Notes under the pieces: model-generated
What the model saw: the letters and a program-made list of their open reading frames with translations, nothing else
The model's database searches: none
What the model was told of the DNA's origin: nothing
Shown here: positions 53,894 to 62,810 of the stretch, piece after piece
Layout: the number at the start of each line of letters is the position of its first letter
Position numbering within the stretch: the stretch's first letter is position 1
Made by a program: the position numbers and the translations under genes
Source of the DNA: Thalassospira xianhensis MCCC 1A02616
GTDB lineage: Bacteria > Pseudomonadota > Alphaproteobacteria > Rhodospirillales > Thalassospiraceae
Length of the DNA: 64,000 bases
Reading direction: 5' to 3'
Assembly (NCBI RefSeq): GCF_003326475.1
Contig: NZ_JPWA01000004.1
Span: forward strand, 124,001 to 188,000

Positions 53894-54484
53894 CTAGCGC
53901 GCGGGCGAACTCGCCAGATGCAGGTGCATGGTATCAAGCACCATTTTCCGCGCCGCCGCGACATTGGCGCGTCCCGGCGTCAACCCGGACCGCACCCAGA
54001 TGCCGTCGATCATGGCAGCAGTCACCGCCGCAATTTCTTCGGCCCGCTGATCGGTTGTCAGCCGGCGCAACTCATGGCGTAAATTCGATGCCAGTCGCTT
54101 GAAATAGACCGCATTCAGGCGGCGCAGTGGATCGGAAAACGGCACCTGCGACCAGAATGACAACCACGCACCAATCACCTGCGGCGTGAATTGCGCTTCG
54201 TTGAAATTGGTATCAACAATCGCTTCAAGGCGTTCGTGGGGTGTTTTTGCCTTGGCAACGCGGCCCAGAAAATCGCTACGCAATTCCTGCATCAAAAACC
54301 GCATCGTTGCTTCCAGAAGCGCATTTTTACCACCGAAATAGTGCGAAATAATTCCTGACGACATTCCCGCCGCCCCGGCAATCCGACTGATCGTGGTATC
54401 GGCAAAACCAAAGCGGTGAATGGTCTCGATCGTGGCATCGATCAGTTGCCTGCGGCGAACAGGCTGCATTCCAACCTTGGGCAT
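53894..54484 (-). CDS. betI: BetI, choline-responsive repressor
   Basis: The TetR-family repressor of the betaine operon has 196 residues, with the helix-turn-helix in DTTISRIAGAAGMSSGIISHYFGGK. The N-terminal MPKVGMQPVRRRQLI is close to other BetI proteins and fixes the start at ATG 54484; the longer reading is not supported. It is first in betIBA. Its likely operator lies in the region shared with choX. Confidence 0.95.
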   Translation of the reverse strand: MPKVGMQPVRRRQLIDATIETIHRFGFADTTISRIAGAAGMSSGIISHYFGGKNALLEATMRFLMQELRSDFLGRVAKAKTPHERLEAIVDTNFNEAQFTPQVIGAWLSFWSQVPFSDPLRRLNAVYFKRLASNLRHELRRLTTDQRAEEIAAVTAAMIDGIWVRSGLTPGRANVAAARKMVLDTMHLHLASSPAR

Positions 54485-54862
54485 TACTAATCCAATTCTA
54501 AGCGATCCGAAGGACTTAGGCCTGTCTGGTGACGCAAATGCGACTTTTTCGCCCTTCGCAATTGACCTTGGGGGAATATGCTGTATTTTAATTGAACAAT
54601 CAATCAATAAAAAACGCCGTCTTTTGCGGCGCGACGTTCGCAGGGAAAGTGCCTTGGTTGCGCGGCTTTACGGCTGTTTTTATGATTATTCCGGTCTATG
54701 TGACCGGGTTCAAGGGACCCGATCACATGGTTTTGGACGAATGTTCACGGTGCCAAATGCGCATCGCGTCACATGCGTCTGGCCTCCGGAACCGAAAGTC
54801 TGATGGCGACGTTATTGTCACCATCAGTAACCGCTAGGTCCATACAAGGGAGAACCATAAAC
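54485..54862. other. Divergent betI/choX intergenic region
   Basis: A 378-base spacer between the choline oxidation and choline uptake operons. It holds the BetI-type operator at 54591-54604 and an AT-rich stretch next to it. I see no gene in it. Confidence 0.5.
54591..54604. promoter_or_regulatory. BetI operator
   Basis: The inverted repeat ATTGA-ACAA-TCAAT, extended by another TCAAT, matches the TTGA(N4)TCAA core of known BetI sites. It lies between betI and choX and could control both operons. Confidence 0.72.
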
Positions 54863-55822
54863 ATGACCACACGCTCCACCATTGGCCGTCTTCTTGGCAC
54901 CACTGTCATTGCCACCACCCTTCTGGGGGTGGCCGGTGCGCAAGCGGCTGATAGCGATGCCTGTAAAACCGTAACATTCTCTGATGTTGGCTGGACCGAC
55001 ATCACCGCCACCACGGCAACCGCATCGGTAATTCTCGAAGCAATTGGCTACGACGCTGAAACCGAACTTCTTTCCGTTCCTGTCACTTACACCAGCCTTG
55101 CCAACGGGGACGTTGACGTCTTCCTCGGCAACTGGATGCCGACAATGGCAGCAGATATTGCGCCTTACCTGGAAAAGAAAACCGTCGTCAGCACCGGTGC
55201 CAACCTTGAGGGCGCTAAATATACGCTGGCTGTTTCGAAAAATGCCTATGATGCGGGCCTCAAGGATTTCGCCGACATCGCCAAGTTCAAGGATCAGCTT
55301 GATGGCGAAATTTACGGGATCGAGCCGGGCAATGACGGCAACCGCCTGATCCAGGACATGATCGACAACGACCAGTTCGGCCTCAAGGGCTTTGAACTTG
55401 TTGAATCTTCCGAACAGGGCATGCTGGCCGAAGTCAAACGCAAATCGGCACGTGACAAATTCATCGTTTTCCTTGGCTGGGAACCGCACCCGATGAATGC
55501 CAAATACGACATGGCCTATCTTGATGGTGGCGATGACGTATTTGGTCCTAATTTCGGGGGTGCTACGGTTCATACCAACCTGCGCGCCGGTTACACTGAC
55601 GATTGCCCGAATGCCGGTAAATTCGTCACCAACCTGAAATTCAGCCTCGATATGGAAAACCAGATCATGGATGCCATCCTGAACGAAGGCACCGATCCGG
55701 AAAAAGCGGCAACCGCATGGCTTAAAACCAATCCGGATGCCGCGATGGCCTGGCTTGACGGTGTTACCACCTTTGACGGTGGCGATGCCAAGGCAGCGCT
55801 TAAAGATGAACTCGGTCTCTAG
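54863..55822 (+). CDS. choX: Choline/glycine betaine ABC transporter substrate-binding protein (ChoX)
   Basis: The product of 319 residues has a Sec signal (about 1-28, ending GAQA). The mature protein is an OpuAC/ChoX-type binding protein with aromatic residues for a quaternary-amine box in DVGWTDI, LGNWMPT and FLGWEPHPM. I start at ATG 54863, preceded by AAGGGAG; the longer reading upstream is not supported. It is first in choXWV and divergent from betIBA. Choline is the likely cargo because of the bet neighbours. Confidence 0.93.
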   Translation: MTTRSTIGRLLGTTVIATTLLGVAGAQAADSDACKTVTFSDVGWTDITATTATASVILEAIGYDAETELLSVPVTYTSLANGDVDVFLGNWMPTMAADIAPYLEKKTVVSTGANLEGAKYTLAVSKNAYDAGLKDFADIAKFKDQLDGEIYGIEPGNDGNRLIQDMIDNDQFGLKGFELVESSEQGMLAEVKRKSARDKFIVFLGWEPHPMNAKYDMAYLDGGDDVFGPNFGGATVHTNLRAGYTDDCPNAGKFVTNLKFSLDMENQIMDAILNEGTDPEKAATAWLKTNPDAAMAWLDGVTTFDGGDAKAALKDELGL

Positions 55823-55914
55823 GGTCCAGCTTCGAATTCATAATGCCGGTACGTTGCCATCATCACGGGCAGCGTATCGGCACATTTTCTTTGTTCAAAT
55901 AATGGAAAAATCCA

Positions 55915-56763
55915 ATGGAATGGCTCACGGAAACTAAAATTCCGCTGGGACGGTGGATTGCATCCCTTATGGATGCGCTTAACGAGCATGCCGACTTCGT
56001 GTTTTACACCATCTCGGACGTTCTTGAATTCATTATCGAAAACACAGTCGATCTGCTGGTCTGGTTGCCCCCGTTTCTGATTATCGCGCTGTTTGGTGTG
56101 CTGGCTGCATGGCTGCACAAATCATGGAAACTGACGGCCTTTACCGTTCTTTCCCTGCTTCTGATCGTCAATCTCGGCTATTGGGAAGCCACCATGGAAA
56201 CGCTCGCACTTGTGATCTATGCGACGCTGTTCTGCATGGTAATAGGGGTGCCGCTTGGTGTGGCATCCGCGCATCGTCCCTGGCTTTATCAGGCCTTGCG
56301 TCCGGTTCTCGACCTGATGCAGACGATCCCAACCTTTGTCTATCTGATCCCGACCCTGATCCTGTTTGGTCTTGGCGTGGTTCCAGGCCTGATTTCGACC
56401 GTGATCTTTGCCATCGCCGCCCCGATCCGCCTGACGCATCTTGGCATCGCCAGCACGCCCAAGGCATTGATCGAAGCAGGCAAAAGCTTTGGCTGCACCC
56501 CGCGCCAGTTGCTGTTCAAGGTCGAATTGCCCTCTGCCATGCCATCCATCATGGCGGGCCTGACCCAGTGCATCATGCTGTCACTGTCCATGGTGGTTAT
56601 TGCCGCTCTTGTCGGGGCTGATGGACTTGGCAAACCGGTTGTTCGCGCCCTTAATACGGTCAATATCGCCCAGGGCTTCGAGGCCGGCCTTGCAATTGTG
56701 ATCCTTGCCATTGTGCTGGATCGCATCTGCCGCCGCGACAAATCTGAAAATACGGGGCAGTAA
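55915..56763 (+). CDS. choW: Choline ABC transporter permease (ChoW)
   Basis: This inner-membrane permease of 282 residues belongs to the ProW/OpuAB family, with about six membrane segments. The binding-protein-transporter loop is LTHLGIASTPKALIEAGKSF, followed by GCTPRQLLFKVELPSAMP. GGAAAAATCC precedes ATG 55915. It ends two bases before choV. Confidence 0.95.
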   Translation: MEWLTETKIPLGRWIASLMDALNEHADFVFYTISDVLEFIIENTVDLLVWLPPFLIIALFGVLAAWLHKSWKLTAFTVLSLLLIVNLGYWEATMETLALVIYATLFCMVIGVPLGVASAHRPWLYQALRPVLDLMQTIPTFVYLIPTLILFGLGVVPGLISTVIFAIAAPIRLTHLGIASTPKALIEAGKSFGCTPRQLLFKVELPSAMPSIMAGLTQCIMLSLSMVVIAALVGADGLGKPVVRALNTVNIAQGFEAGLAIVILAIVLDRICRRDKSENTGQ

Positions 56764-56765
56764 TC

Positions 56766-57962
56766 ATGAGCAATGCTGTTGAATTTGATAATATCGACGT
56801 CATTTTCGGGGACAAGCAGGCGGAATCGCTCGCCCTCCTCGACGCCGGTAAAAATCGTGACGAAATAGCCAAGGCCACAGGCAATATCCTTGGCGTTGCC
56901 AATGTCAGCTTTGATGTCCCGCAGGGTGAAATCTGCGTCCTGATGGGGCTTTCGGGTTCGGGAAAATCGTCGCTGCTGCGCTGCGTAAATGGGCTTAACC
57001 GTGTTTCACGCGGATCGCTTCGGGTGCATGATGGTGATTGGATGGTCGATGTCACCAGTTGTGATGCCAATACGCTGCGCGACCTCAGGCGCAAATGCGT
57101 TGCGATGGTGTTCCAGCAATTCGGCCTGTTCCCGTGGCGCACCGTCGAAGACAATGTCGGCTTTGGCCTTGAACTTGATGGTATGGGGCCGAAGGAACGC
57201 CGCGAAATAGTGCGTGAAAAACTGGCTCTTGTCGGGCTGGATCAGTGGGCAGGCAAGTATGCTCACGAACTTTCAGGCGGCATGCAGCAGCGTGTCGGAC
57301 TTGCACGCGCCTTTGCCACCGATGCACCAATCCTTCTGATGGATGAACCGTTTTCGGCCCTTGATCCGCTGATCCGTAACCGCCTGCAGGACGAGCTTCT
57401 TGATCTTCAGGAAAAGCTCAACAAAACCATCCTGTTTGTCAGTCATGATTTGGACGAGGCCATGAAACTTGGCAATTCGATTGCCATCATGGAAGGCGGC
57501 TATGTCGTGCAGCACGGCACGCCCGAAGACATCGCCCTTCGTCCGGCCAATGAATATGTCGCTGATTTCGTCGCCCATATGAACCCGGTCAATATCCTAC
57601 GCGGTCGCGCCATCATGCACCGTGTTGACAGGGACCAGCGCAACGATACCGGTGAACTTCCTGTCGAGGACGAAGACATCCGCATCACGCTTCAGGACGG
57701 AATCATCAAGGCGGCCCATAATGGCAAACGGGGCGAGCTGCGACTGATCAACTATAATGGCGAATTGCCTGCCGATCTGGATGCGACGGACAATTCGGTC
57801 ATCTTTGTTGCGGATGATACCGTACTTCTCAAAGACCTGATCGAAATGCGCAGCATCACCCAGAACCCGGTTCTGCTCACCCGCGAGGGACGCATTTCAG
57901 GCACTCTGGGTCGCAAGGAATTCTTTGAAAGCCTGACGCAAACAGCGACCGTCGCAGACTGA
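56766..57962 (+). CDS. choV: Choline ABC transporter ATP-binding protein (ChoV)
   Basis: The 398-residue ATPase has Walker A GLSGSGKSS, the Q-loop MVFQQFGLFPWRTV, the signature LSGGMQQRVGLARAFA, Walker B ILLMDEPFSALD and the switch His in VSHDLDEAMKLG. As in other ChoV/ProV proteins an N-terminal extension of about 50 residues precedes the nucleotide-binding domain, and a C-terminal regulatory region follows. It is last in choXWV and ends before a terminator. Confidence 0.95.
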   Translation: MSNAVEFDNIDVIFGDKQAESLALLDAGKNRDEIAKATGNILGVANVSFDVPQGEICVLMGLSGSGKSSLLRCVNGLNRVSRGSLRVHDGDWMVDVTSCDANTLRDLRRKCVAMVFQQFGLFPWRTVEDNVGFGLELDGMGPKERREIVREKLALVGLDQWAGKYAHELSGGMQQRVGLARAFATDAPILLMDEPFSALDPLIRNRLQDELLDLQEKLNKTILFVSHDLDEAMKLGNSIAIMEGGYVVQHGTPEDIALRPANEYVADFVAHMNPVNILRGRAIMHRVDRDQRNDTGELPVEDEDIRITLQDGIIKAAHNGKRGELRLINYNGELPADLDATDNSVIFVADDTVLLKDLIEMRSITQNPVLLTREGRISGTLGRKEFFESLTQTATVAD

Positions 57963-57967
57963 CCCTC

Positions 57968-58002
57968 AAAAAAGGCGCCCCACAAACCGGGCGCCTTTTT
58001 TA
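57968..58002. terminator. Bidirectional terminator between choV and moaD
   Basis: The stem AAAAAAGGCGCCC / GGGCGCCTTTTTT has an eight-base loop and T-runs on both strands. It sits between two convergent genes. Confidence 0.9.
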
Positions 58003-58024
58003 ATAATACTATTGAACTTCTCGT

Positions 58025-58276
58025 TTATCCGCCGGTTACCGGCGGGAACAGTGCGATTTCACTCGCACCGCGTACATCCCGATCGCCCTGCGCATATTCC
58101 TGATCAACGGCAACCCGAATAATCGCCGGATCGGCCAATGCATCGGCGAAATTCGCCCCCCTGCCCGGCATCCATGCCAGAAGGTCGGCAACGGTTTTTA
58201 CATTTTCCGGCAGTTCAACATCTTCCTCGGCCATGCCGATACGGTCTTTGACCCAGGAAAAATAAACCAGCTTCAT
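58025..58276 (-). CDS. moaD: Molybdopterin synthase sulfur-carrier subunit (MoaD)
   Basis: The 83-residue ubiquitin-like protein ends in the diglycine tail (ALFPPVTGG), which is adenylated and thiocarboxylated for sulfur transfer to cyclic pyranopterin. The N-terminus LVYFSWVKDRIG matches MoaD. Its partner MoaE is not adjacent in the window, so the subunits are encoded apart or MoaE lies elsewhere. It starts at ATG 58276. Confidence 0.9.
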   Translation of the reverse strand: MKLVYFSWVKDRIGMAEEDVELPENVKTVADLLAWMPGRGANFADALADPAIIRVAVDQEYAQGDRDVRGASEIALFPPVTGG

Positions 58277-58539
58277 CTTCTATCCCGTGCGCTTGAAATC
58301 CGTGTTTGGCCGCATGCTTGCGCAAACAGGGATATAGCGCAAGCGCAGATACTGTTTTCTCCCCGGAATTCTAAAACGAAAGCATCGCTAAAGCCGATCT
58401 CGGCCAGATGACATGTCAATCAACTCCCTGATCGGCAGGTCTATCAAACTTGCAGCAAGCCAATTTTTAACGTATATAATTAAAATCACCATACAAAAAT
58501 AATAGTAACTTACAATTCACATATCCAGGGAGACTACGC

Positions 58540-59541
58540 ATGCCAAGAATCATCACTCGCAGAAAAGCTATCGCCTCAGGGCTCGCTGCATTGGGTACAA
58601 TCGCAATGCTTGGACTGGGAAATGTGGCGTCGGCTGCCGATGCAACCAAGTTGCGCTTCTCCGCTGTCTTTTCGGAACAAGACATCCGTGCAGACATGAT
58701 GAAGAAACTCGCCGGGGCGCTGGGCGACAAGTACGAGTTCGAACTTTATTACGGTGGCAACCTGTTTAAACAGACCACCGAAATCCTTGCGATTCAGCGC
58801 GGGAACCTTGAAATGGGTAACGTTGCACCGCAAGATATTGCCACCCAGATTCCAGCCTTCTCGATCCTGAGTTCGGCCTATCTATTCCGTGACGCTGATC
58901 ACCTGCGGAAATTTTTCGCAAGTGACGCCGGGACCGAAATGAAAACGATGGCCGAAGAACAGCTTGGCATCCACATTCTGGGCCCGACCTATTTCGGCAC
59001 CCGCCAGGTCGGTCTGCGTATCGACAAAAAAATAAACACGCCCGAGGACATGGCAGGCGTCAAGCTTCGCATGCCCGGCGGGGATGCATGGCAGTTTTTG
59101 GGCAAGGCCCTGGGTGCAAACCCGACCCCGATGGCCTATGCCGAAGTTTACACAGGTTTGCAAACCGGGGCGATTGACGGTCAGGACAACCCCCTGCCCA
59201 ACGTACAGAACATGAAGTTCTATGAAGTCATGAACCAGATCGCGATGACCTCCCATCTTGTCGGGTATGACCTTCTGGTCGTCTCGGCCAAGGTGTGGGA
59301 AGGCATGAGCGCCGAAGAACAGGACGCCTTCCAGAATGCCGCCGACGAGGCGATCAACTGGAGCCAGGAACAGCACCTGAAGAAGGAAAAGGAACTGTCC
59401 GATTTCCTCAAGGAACAGGGGTTGGAGATTTATACGCCTGACGTCGACGCATTCCGCGCCCATGCCCAGAAGATGTACCTTGAGTCCGAGCTTTCAAAAG
59501 ACTGGCCGGAAGGTATGCTTGAGCGCATCAACGCGCTTTAA
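58540..59541 (+). CDS. dctP: TRAP transporter substrate-binding protein (DctP family)
   Basis: The 333-residue periplasmic protein has a signal with a twin-arginine-like RRKAIASG start and an ANVASA-type cut site near residue 32. The DctP body contains RMPGGDAWQFLGKALGANP and ETGLQTGAIDGQDN-like (VYTGLQTGAIDGQDNPL) blocks, with the carboxylate-binding Arg in the first. It is first of a dctPQM set; aroQ follows the set, which points to a cyclic carboxylate such as quinate, dehydroquinate or shikimate. GGGAG precedes ATG 58540. Confidence 0.93.
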   Translation: MPRIITRRKAIASGLAALGTIAMLGLGNVASAADATKLRFSAVFSEQDIRADMMKKLAGALGDKYEFELYYGGNLFKQTTEILAIQRGNLEMGNVAPQDIATQIPAFSILSSAYLFRDADHLRKFFASDAGTEMKTMAEEQLGIHILGPTYFGTRQVGLRIDKKINTPEDMAGVKLRMPGGDAWQFLGKALGANPTPMAYAEVYTGLQTGAIDGQDNPLPNVQNMKFYEVMNQIAMTSHLVGYDLLVVSAKVWEGMSAEEQDAFQNAADEAINWSQEQHLKKEKELSDFLKEQGLEIYTPDVDAFRAHAQKMYLESELSKDWPEGMLERINAL

Positions 59542-59614
59542 GCATCCGCAGCCTGAATGAAACCAAAGGTGTGTGGGGTTTTGGCCCCGCACACCGCGGA
59601 CCGGATTACGATAC

Positions 59615-60163
59615 ATGACGGACAGAATCAGACAGGTCGGCCTATGGCTGCACCGTCGGGCAGAAAATATCGCAGCATTGATGCTGGCTGTGATGTTTGG
59701 TGCTTTCATTGTTCAGGTGGCGTTCCGCTATCTTCTGAACTTCCCCATCGGTGGTGCATCCGAACTTACCATCATCATGTGGCTCTGGATCGTTCTGTGG
59801 GGCGCTGCTTTTGTCGTGCGCGAACGGGACGAAATCCGTTTTGACATTATTTATAGCGCGGTAAGTCCGAAAGTTCGCCGTGGGATGACCGTTGTAGCGG
59901 CACTTGTGCTTCTGTTTCTTTATGGCATATCGCTGCCCGCGACCTGGGATTTCGTGACTTTCATGAAAATCCAGAAATCATCATATCTTGATATCCGGTT
60001 CGACTGGCTTTTTTCAATGTATGTGATCTTCGCCGTTGCCGTACTGATGCGGTACTTGTGGATTCTCGTTACGGCAGTTCGGGGCAAGAGCGGAAAACAT
60101 GAATTCCTTCCCAAAGAAGCTCATGAAACCATAGAACATTCCGAAACGGATACCCGCCCATGA
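59615..60163 (+). CDS. dctQ: TRAP transporter small membrane subunit (DctQ family)
   Basis: The 182-residue product has four predicted membrane segments and the DctQ-type block WLWIVLWGAAFVVRERDEIRFD. I start at ATG 59615; an in-frame GTG upstream would add 14 residues. It links the binding protein to the large subunit. Its stop overlaps the dctM start (ATGA), so translation is coupled. Confidence 0.92.
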   Translation: MTDRIRQVGLWLHRRAENIAALMLAVMFGAFIVQVAFRYLLNFPIGGASELTIIMWLWIVLWGAAFVVRERDEIRFDIIYSAVSPKVRRGMTVVAALVLLFLYGISLPATWDFVTFMKIQKSSYLDIRFDWLFSMYVIFAVAVLMRYLWILVTAVRGKSGKHEFLPKEAHETIEHSETDTRP

Positions 60164-61461
60164 GCCTTGCTGATCCTTTCACTCTTTGCATCGTCTCAAT
60201 CATATTCCTCAGCCTGCTGGGCCTTCCGATCGGACATGCGATGATTGCGTCATCCATTCTGTATCTGCTGCTGTCCGGTCTGGATATGGGCACCGCCTCC
60301 GAACAGCTTCTGAACGGAATGTTTTCAAGCTACATTCTGCTTGCAGTCCCGCTGTTCATCCTTGCTGCCGAACTGATGAATTCGGGCTCTATGACAATCC
60401 GCCTGCTGGCGTTCTGTAATGCTGTCGTGGGGCGTTTTCCCGGCGGCCTTGCGCTGGTGAATGTCGTCCAAAGCATCATTTTTGCAGGGATGTCAGGCTC
60501 GGCACTTGCCGATGCGGCAGGTACGGGCAAACTGATGCAGCGCATGATGACCAAGGACGGAAGATATCCGCCTGCATTTGCTGCGGCACTGACCGCTGCA
60601 TCGTCCGTGATCGGCCCGATCATTCCGCCGTCAATCCCGATGGTCGTTTATGCGCTCGTTTCCGACGCATCGATCGGTTACCTGTTTCTTGCGGGCGTTG
60701 TACCAGGCATCATCATGGGCCTGTTTCAGGCCGGATATATTCTTGTATCCGCGCGGCGTCGCGCCTTCCCGGTCGAGGCCCCTGTCCCCTTGCATGAACT
60801 GCCAAAAGTAACCCTTAATGCGTTCCCGGCCCTGATGATGCCGGTTGTTCTTTTGGGTGGTATTTACGGCGGCATTACTACACCAACCGAAGCCGCTGCA
60901 ATTGCAGCGCTTTATGCCTTGCTTGTGTCGACCTTCATCTATCGCAGCATCAGCTTGGGTGACCTTTATAATTCTTTGCTGTCAAGTGCACGGACAACAA
61001 CATCAATCGGCATGCTGATCGCCGGGGCAATGGTGTTCAACTACGTCGTCACCGTCGAAAATATTCCGTCTGCACTTAATGTATGGCTGGCTGGGTTTGA
61101 TCTATCACCACTGACCTTCCTTTTGATGGTCAATGCGATCCTTCTGGTGCTGGGCTGCCTACTGGAAGGAACGACGATCCTTCTGGTAATCGTGCCGGTA
61201 TTCATTCCCACGGCAAATACGCTTGGCATTGATCTGGTTCATTTTGGCGTGGTCTGCGTCATTAACATCATGCTGGGGCTGATTACCCCCCCTTATGGCT
61301 TGCTGTTATTCGTCATGACGGCCATTTCCGGACGCCCTTTGCGCGAAATCGTACGCGAAATAATGCCCTTCCTTGTCGCGATGCTTTTTGCGTTGCTGTT
61401 ATTCACACTGGTGCCCGATATCGCACTCTGGTTGCCCAGACTTTTTGGCTATAACGGTTAA
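60160..61461 (+). CDS. dctM: TRAP transporter large membrane subunit (DctM family)
   Basis: The 433-residue sodium-coupled permease has about 12 membrane segments and typical DctM blocks: AELMNSGSMTIRLL, GMSGSALADAAGTGKLMQR, GPIIPPSIPMVVYAL and GGITTPTEAAAIAALYA. It overlaps dctQ by four bases and is followed after ten bases by aroQ, indicating one operon. Confidence 0.95.
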   Translation: MSLADPFTLCIVSIIFLSLLGLPIGHAMIASSILYLLLSGLDMGTASEQLLNGMFSSYILLAVPLFILAAELMNSGSMTIRLLAFCNAVVGRFPGGLALVNVVQSIIFAGMSGSALADAAGTGKLMQRMMTKDGRYPPAFAAALTAASSVIGPIIPPSIPMVVYALVSDASIGYLFLAGVVPGIIMGLFQAGYILVSARRRAFPVEAPVPLHELPKVTLNAFPALMMPVVLLGGIYGGITTPTEAAAIAALYALLVSTFIYRSISLGDLYNSLLSSARTTTSIGMLIAGAMVFNYVVTVENIPSALNVWLAGFDLSPLTFLLMVNAILLVLGCLLEGTTILLVIVPVFIPTANTLGIDLVHFGVVCVINIMLGLITPPYGLLLFVMTAISGRPLREIVREIMPFLVAMLFALLLFTLVPDIALWLPRLFGYNG

Positions 61462-61471
61462 GAGATTCCCC

Positions 61472-61924
61472 ATGTCAAAACCCATCTATATTCTTAACGG
61501 ACCGAACCTGAACCGTCTGGGCAGGCGCGAACCCGAAATTTACGGCCGCACCACCCTGGCCGATATCGAGGCAATGTGCCGTAATGCTGCCGGCGACACC
61601 GATGTTGAATTCCGGCAAAGCAATTCGGAAACGCAGTTGATCGAATGGATCCACGAAGCCACGGATAATGCGGCAGGACTGATCATCAATCCGGCCGCAT
61701 ATACCTTTACCTCAATGGCAATCATGGACGCGTTAAAGATGTTTTCCGCCCCGGCCATTGAACTGCACATATCCAATATTCACCGACGTGAATCAATGTA
61801 TCACCATTCATTGATGTCCGGTGTTGTTACATCGGTCATCGCCGGTTTGGGCGCTCGCGGTTATCCAACCGCGGTGCAGGTATTGAAAGAAATGATCCGC
61901 GAAACACAGACGGTCGCGGCCTAG
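61472..61924 (+). CDS. aroQ: 3-Dehydroquinate dehydratase, type II
   Basis: The enzyme interconverts 3-dehydroquinate and 3-dehydroshikimate. The 150-residue product has the family length, the signature ILNGPNLNRLGRREPEIYG with the catalytic Tyr, and ELHISNIHRRE with the catalytic His. I start at ATG 61472, just after dctM; the longer reading lies inside dctM. The TRAP context suggests a catabolic role (quinate or shikimate use) and not the housekeeping shikimate pathway. Its TAG stop overlaps the stop of the opposite gntR gene within CTAG. Confidence 0.93.
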   Translation: MSKPIYILNGPNLNRLGRREPEIYGRTTLADIEAMCRNAAGDTDVEFRQSNSETQLIEWIHEATDNAAGLIINPAAYTFTSMAIMDALKMFSAPAIELHISNIHRRESMYHHSLMSGVVTSVIAGLGARGYPTAVQVLKEMIRETQTVAA

Positions 61925-62607
61925 GCCGGAATTTTGCCGGTGCCGAGCACGTGGTTCAGTCCGCTTTCCACATGGCTGGTAAGCAACGCAACTGCGCCCT
62001 CGGCATCGCGCGCAATCACCAGATCGCGCAGGCGGGCATGTTCTTCGGCCGCCGGTTTCCCACGAAAATCAAGAACCAGCATGTGATAACGCAGGAAACG
62101 GTCGAAAGCGGTTGAATGCGCCGCCATCATCGCGGGCGACGCACAGGCAGAAATGGTCGCATGATGAAATTCCCAATCCTGCTGCACCCATTGCTCAACC
62201 TGGCTCATGTCACCTTCGATCAGCTTGGTTTCCACCACTTTGAGCATGTAGTGGGATGAAACAACTCGTGCCTCCCACTGCAGATCCCCTGTTGCGATTG
62301 ATTGCCGCAAGGCATGCGTTTCCAGCAGCAGACGCAAGGCTGCGATATCGCGAAGACCGGCTTCGGAAATACCGGTGACTTCAAACCCCCGCTGCCCTTC
62401 TGCAACAACAAAGTTCTCTGCCGCCAGCCGACTGAGGATTTCGCGCAAGGTCGAAACAGCAACACCATAATGCGATTTTAGTTGATCAAGACGCAACTTC
62501 TGCCCCGGCTTCAACCGCCCTCGGATGATATCCGACCGGATATTGCGAAAGGCAATATCACCAACGGTTTCGTTATCAGAAGGCAGGAATAAGGACTTGT
62601 GTTTCAT
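61921..62607 (-). CDS. GntR-family regulator with FCD domain
   Basis: The 228-residue product has an N-terminal winged helix (SHYGVAVSTLREILSRLAAEN) and a C-terminal FCD ligand domain with candidate metal residues in WEFHHATI and TSHVESGL. It is convergent with the TRAP-aroQ operon and is its likely regulator; FCD regulators often sense the carboxylates that nearby carriers import. Its stop overlaps that of aroQ. Confidence 0.9.
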   Translation of the reverse strand: MKHKSLFLPSDNETVGDIAFRNIRSDIIRGRLKPGQKLRLDQLKSHYGVAVSTLREILSRLAAENFVVAEGQRGFEVTGISEAGLRDIAALRLLLETHALRQSIATGDLQWEARVVSSHYMLKVVETKLIEGDMSQVEQWVQQDWEFHHATISACASPAMMAAHSTAFDRFLRYHMLVLDFRGKPAAEEHARLRDLVIARDAEGAVALLTSHVESGLNHVLGTGKIPA

Positions 62608-62810
62608 CTTTGGCTAGATCTCTGAAAGGGTGGCAATCTGGTCATAATAGGCTTTGGAACTGATATTTTTTAAAATACCAGATAAAATAGGGAAATAAAG
62701 ATCATTTGGCAAAATTCGTAGTATTTCAGGAAATGAGCCTGAAAGTATCAAGAGGCATTTTTCAGCATAAAGCCTGACATAACTCCCGTTTGGTCATATT
62801 GTTGAAATCC

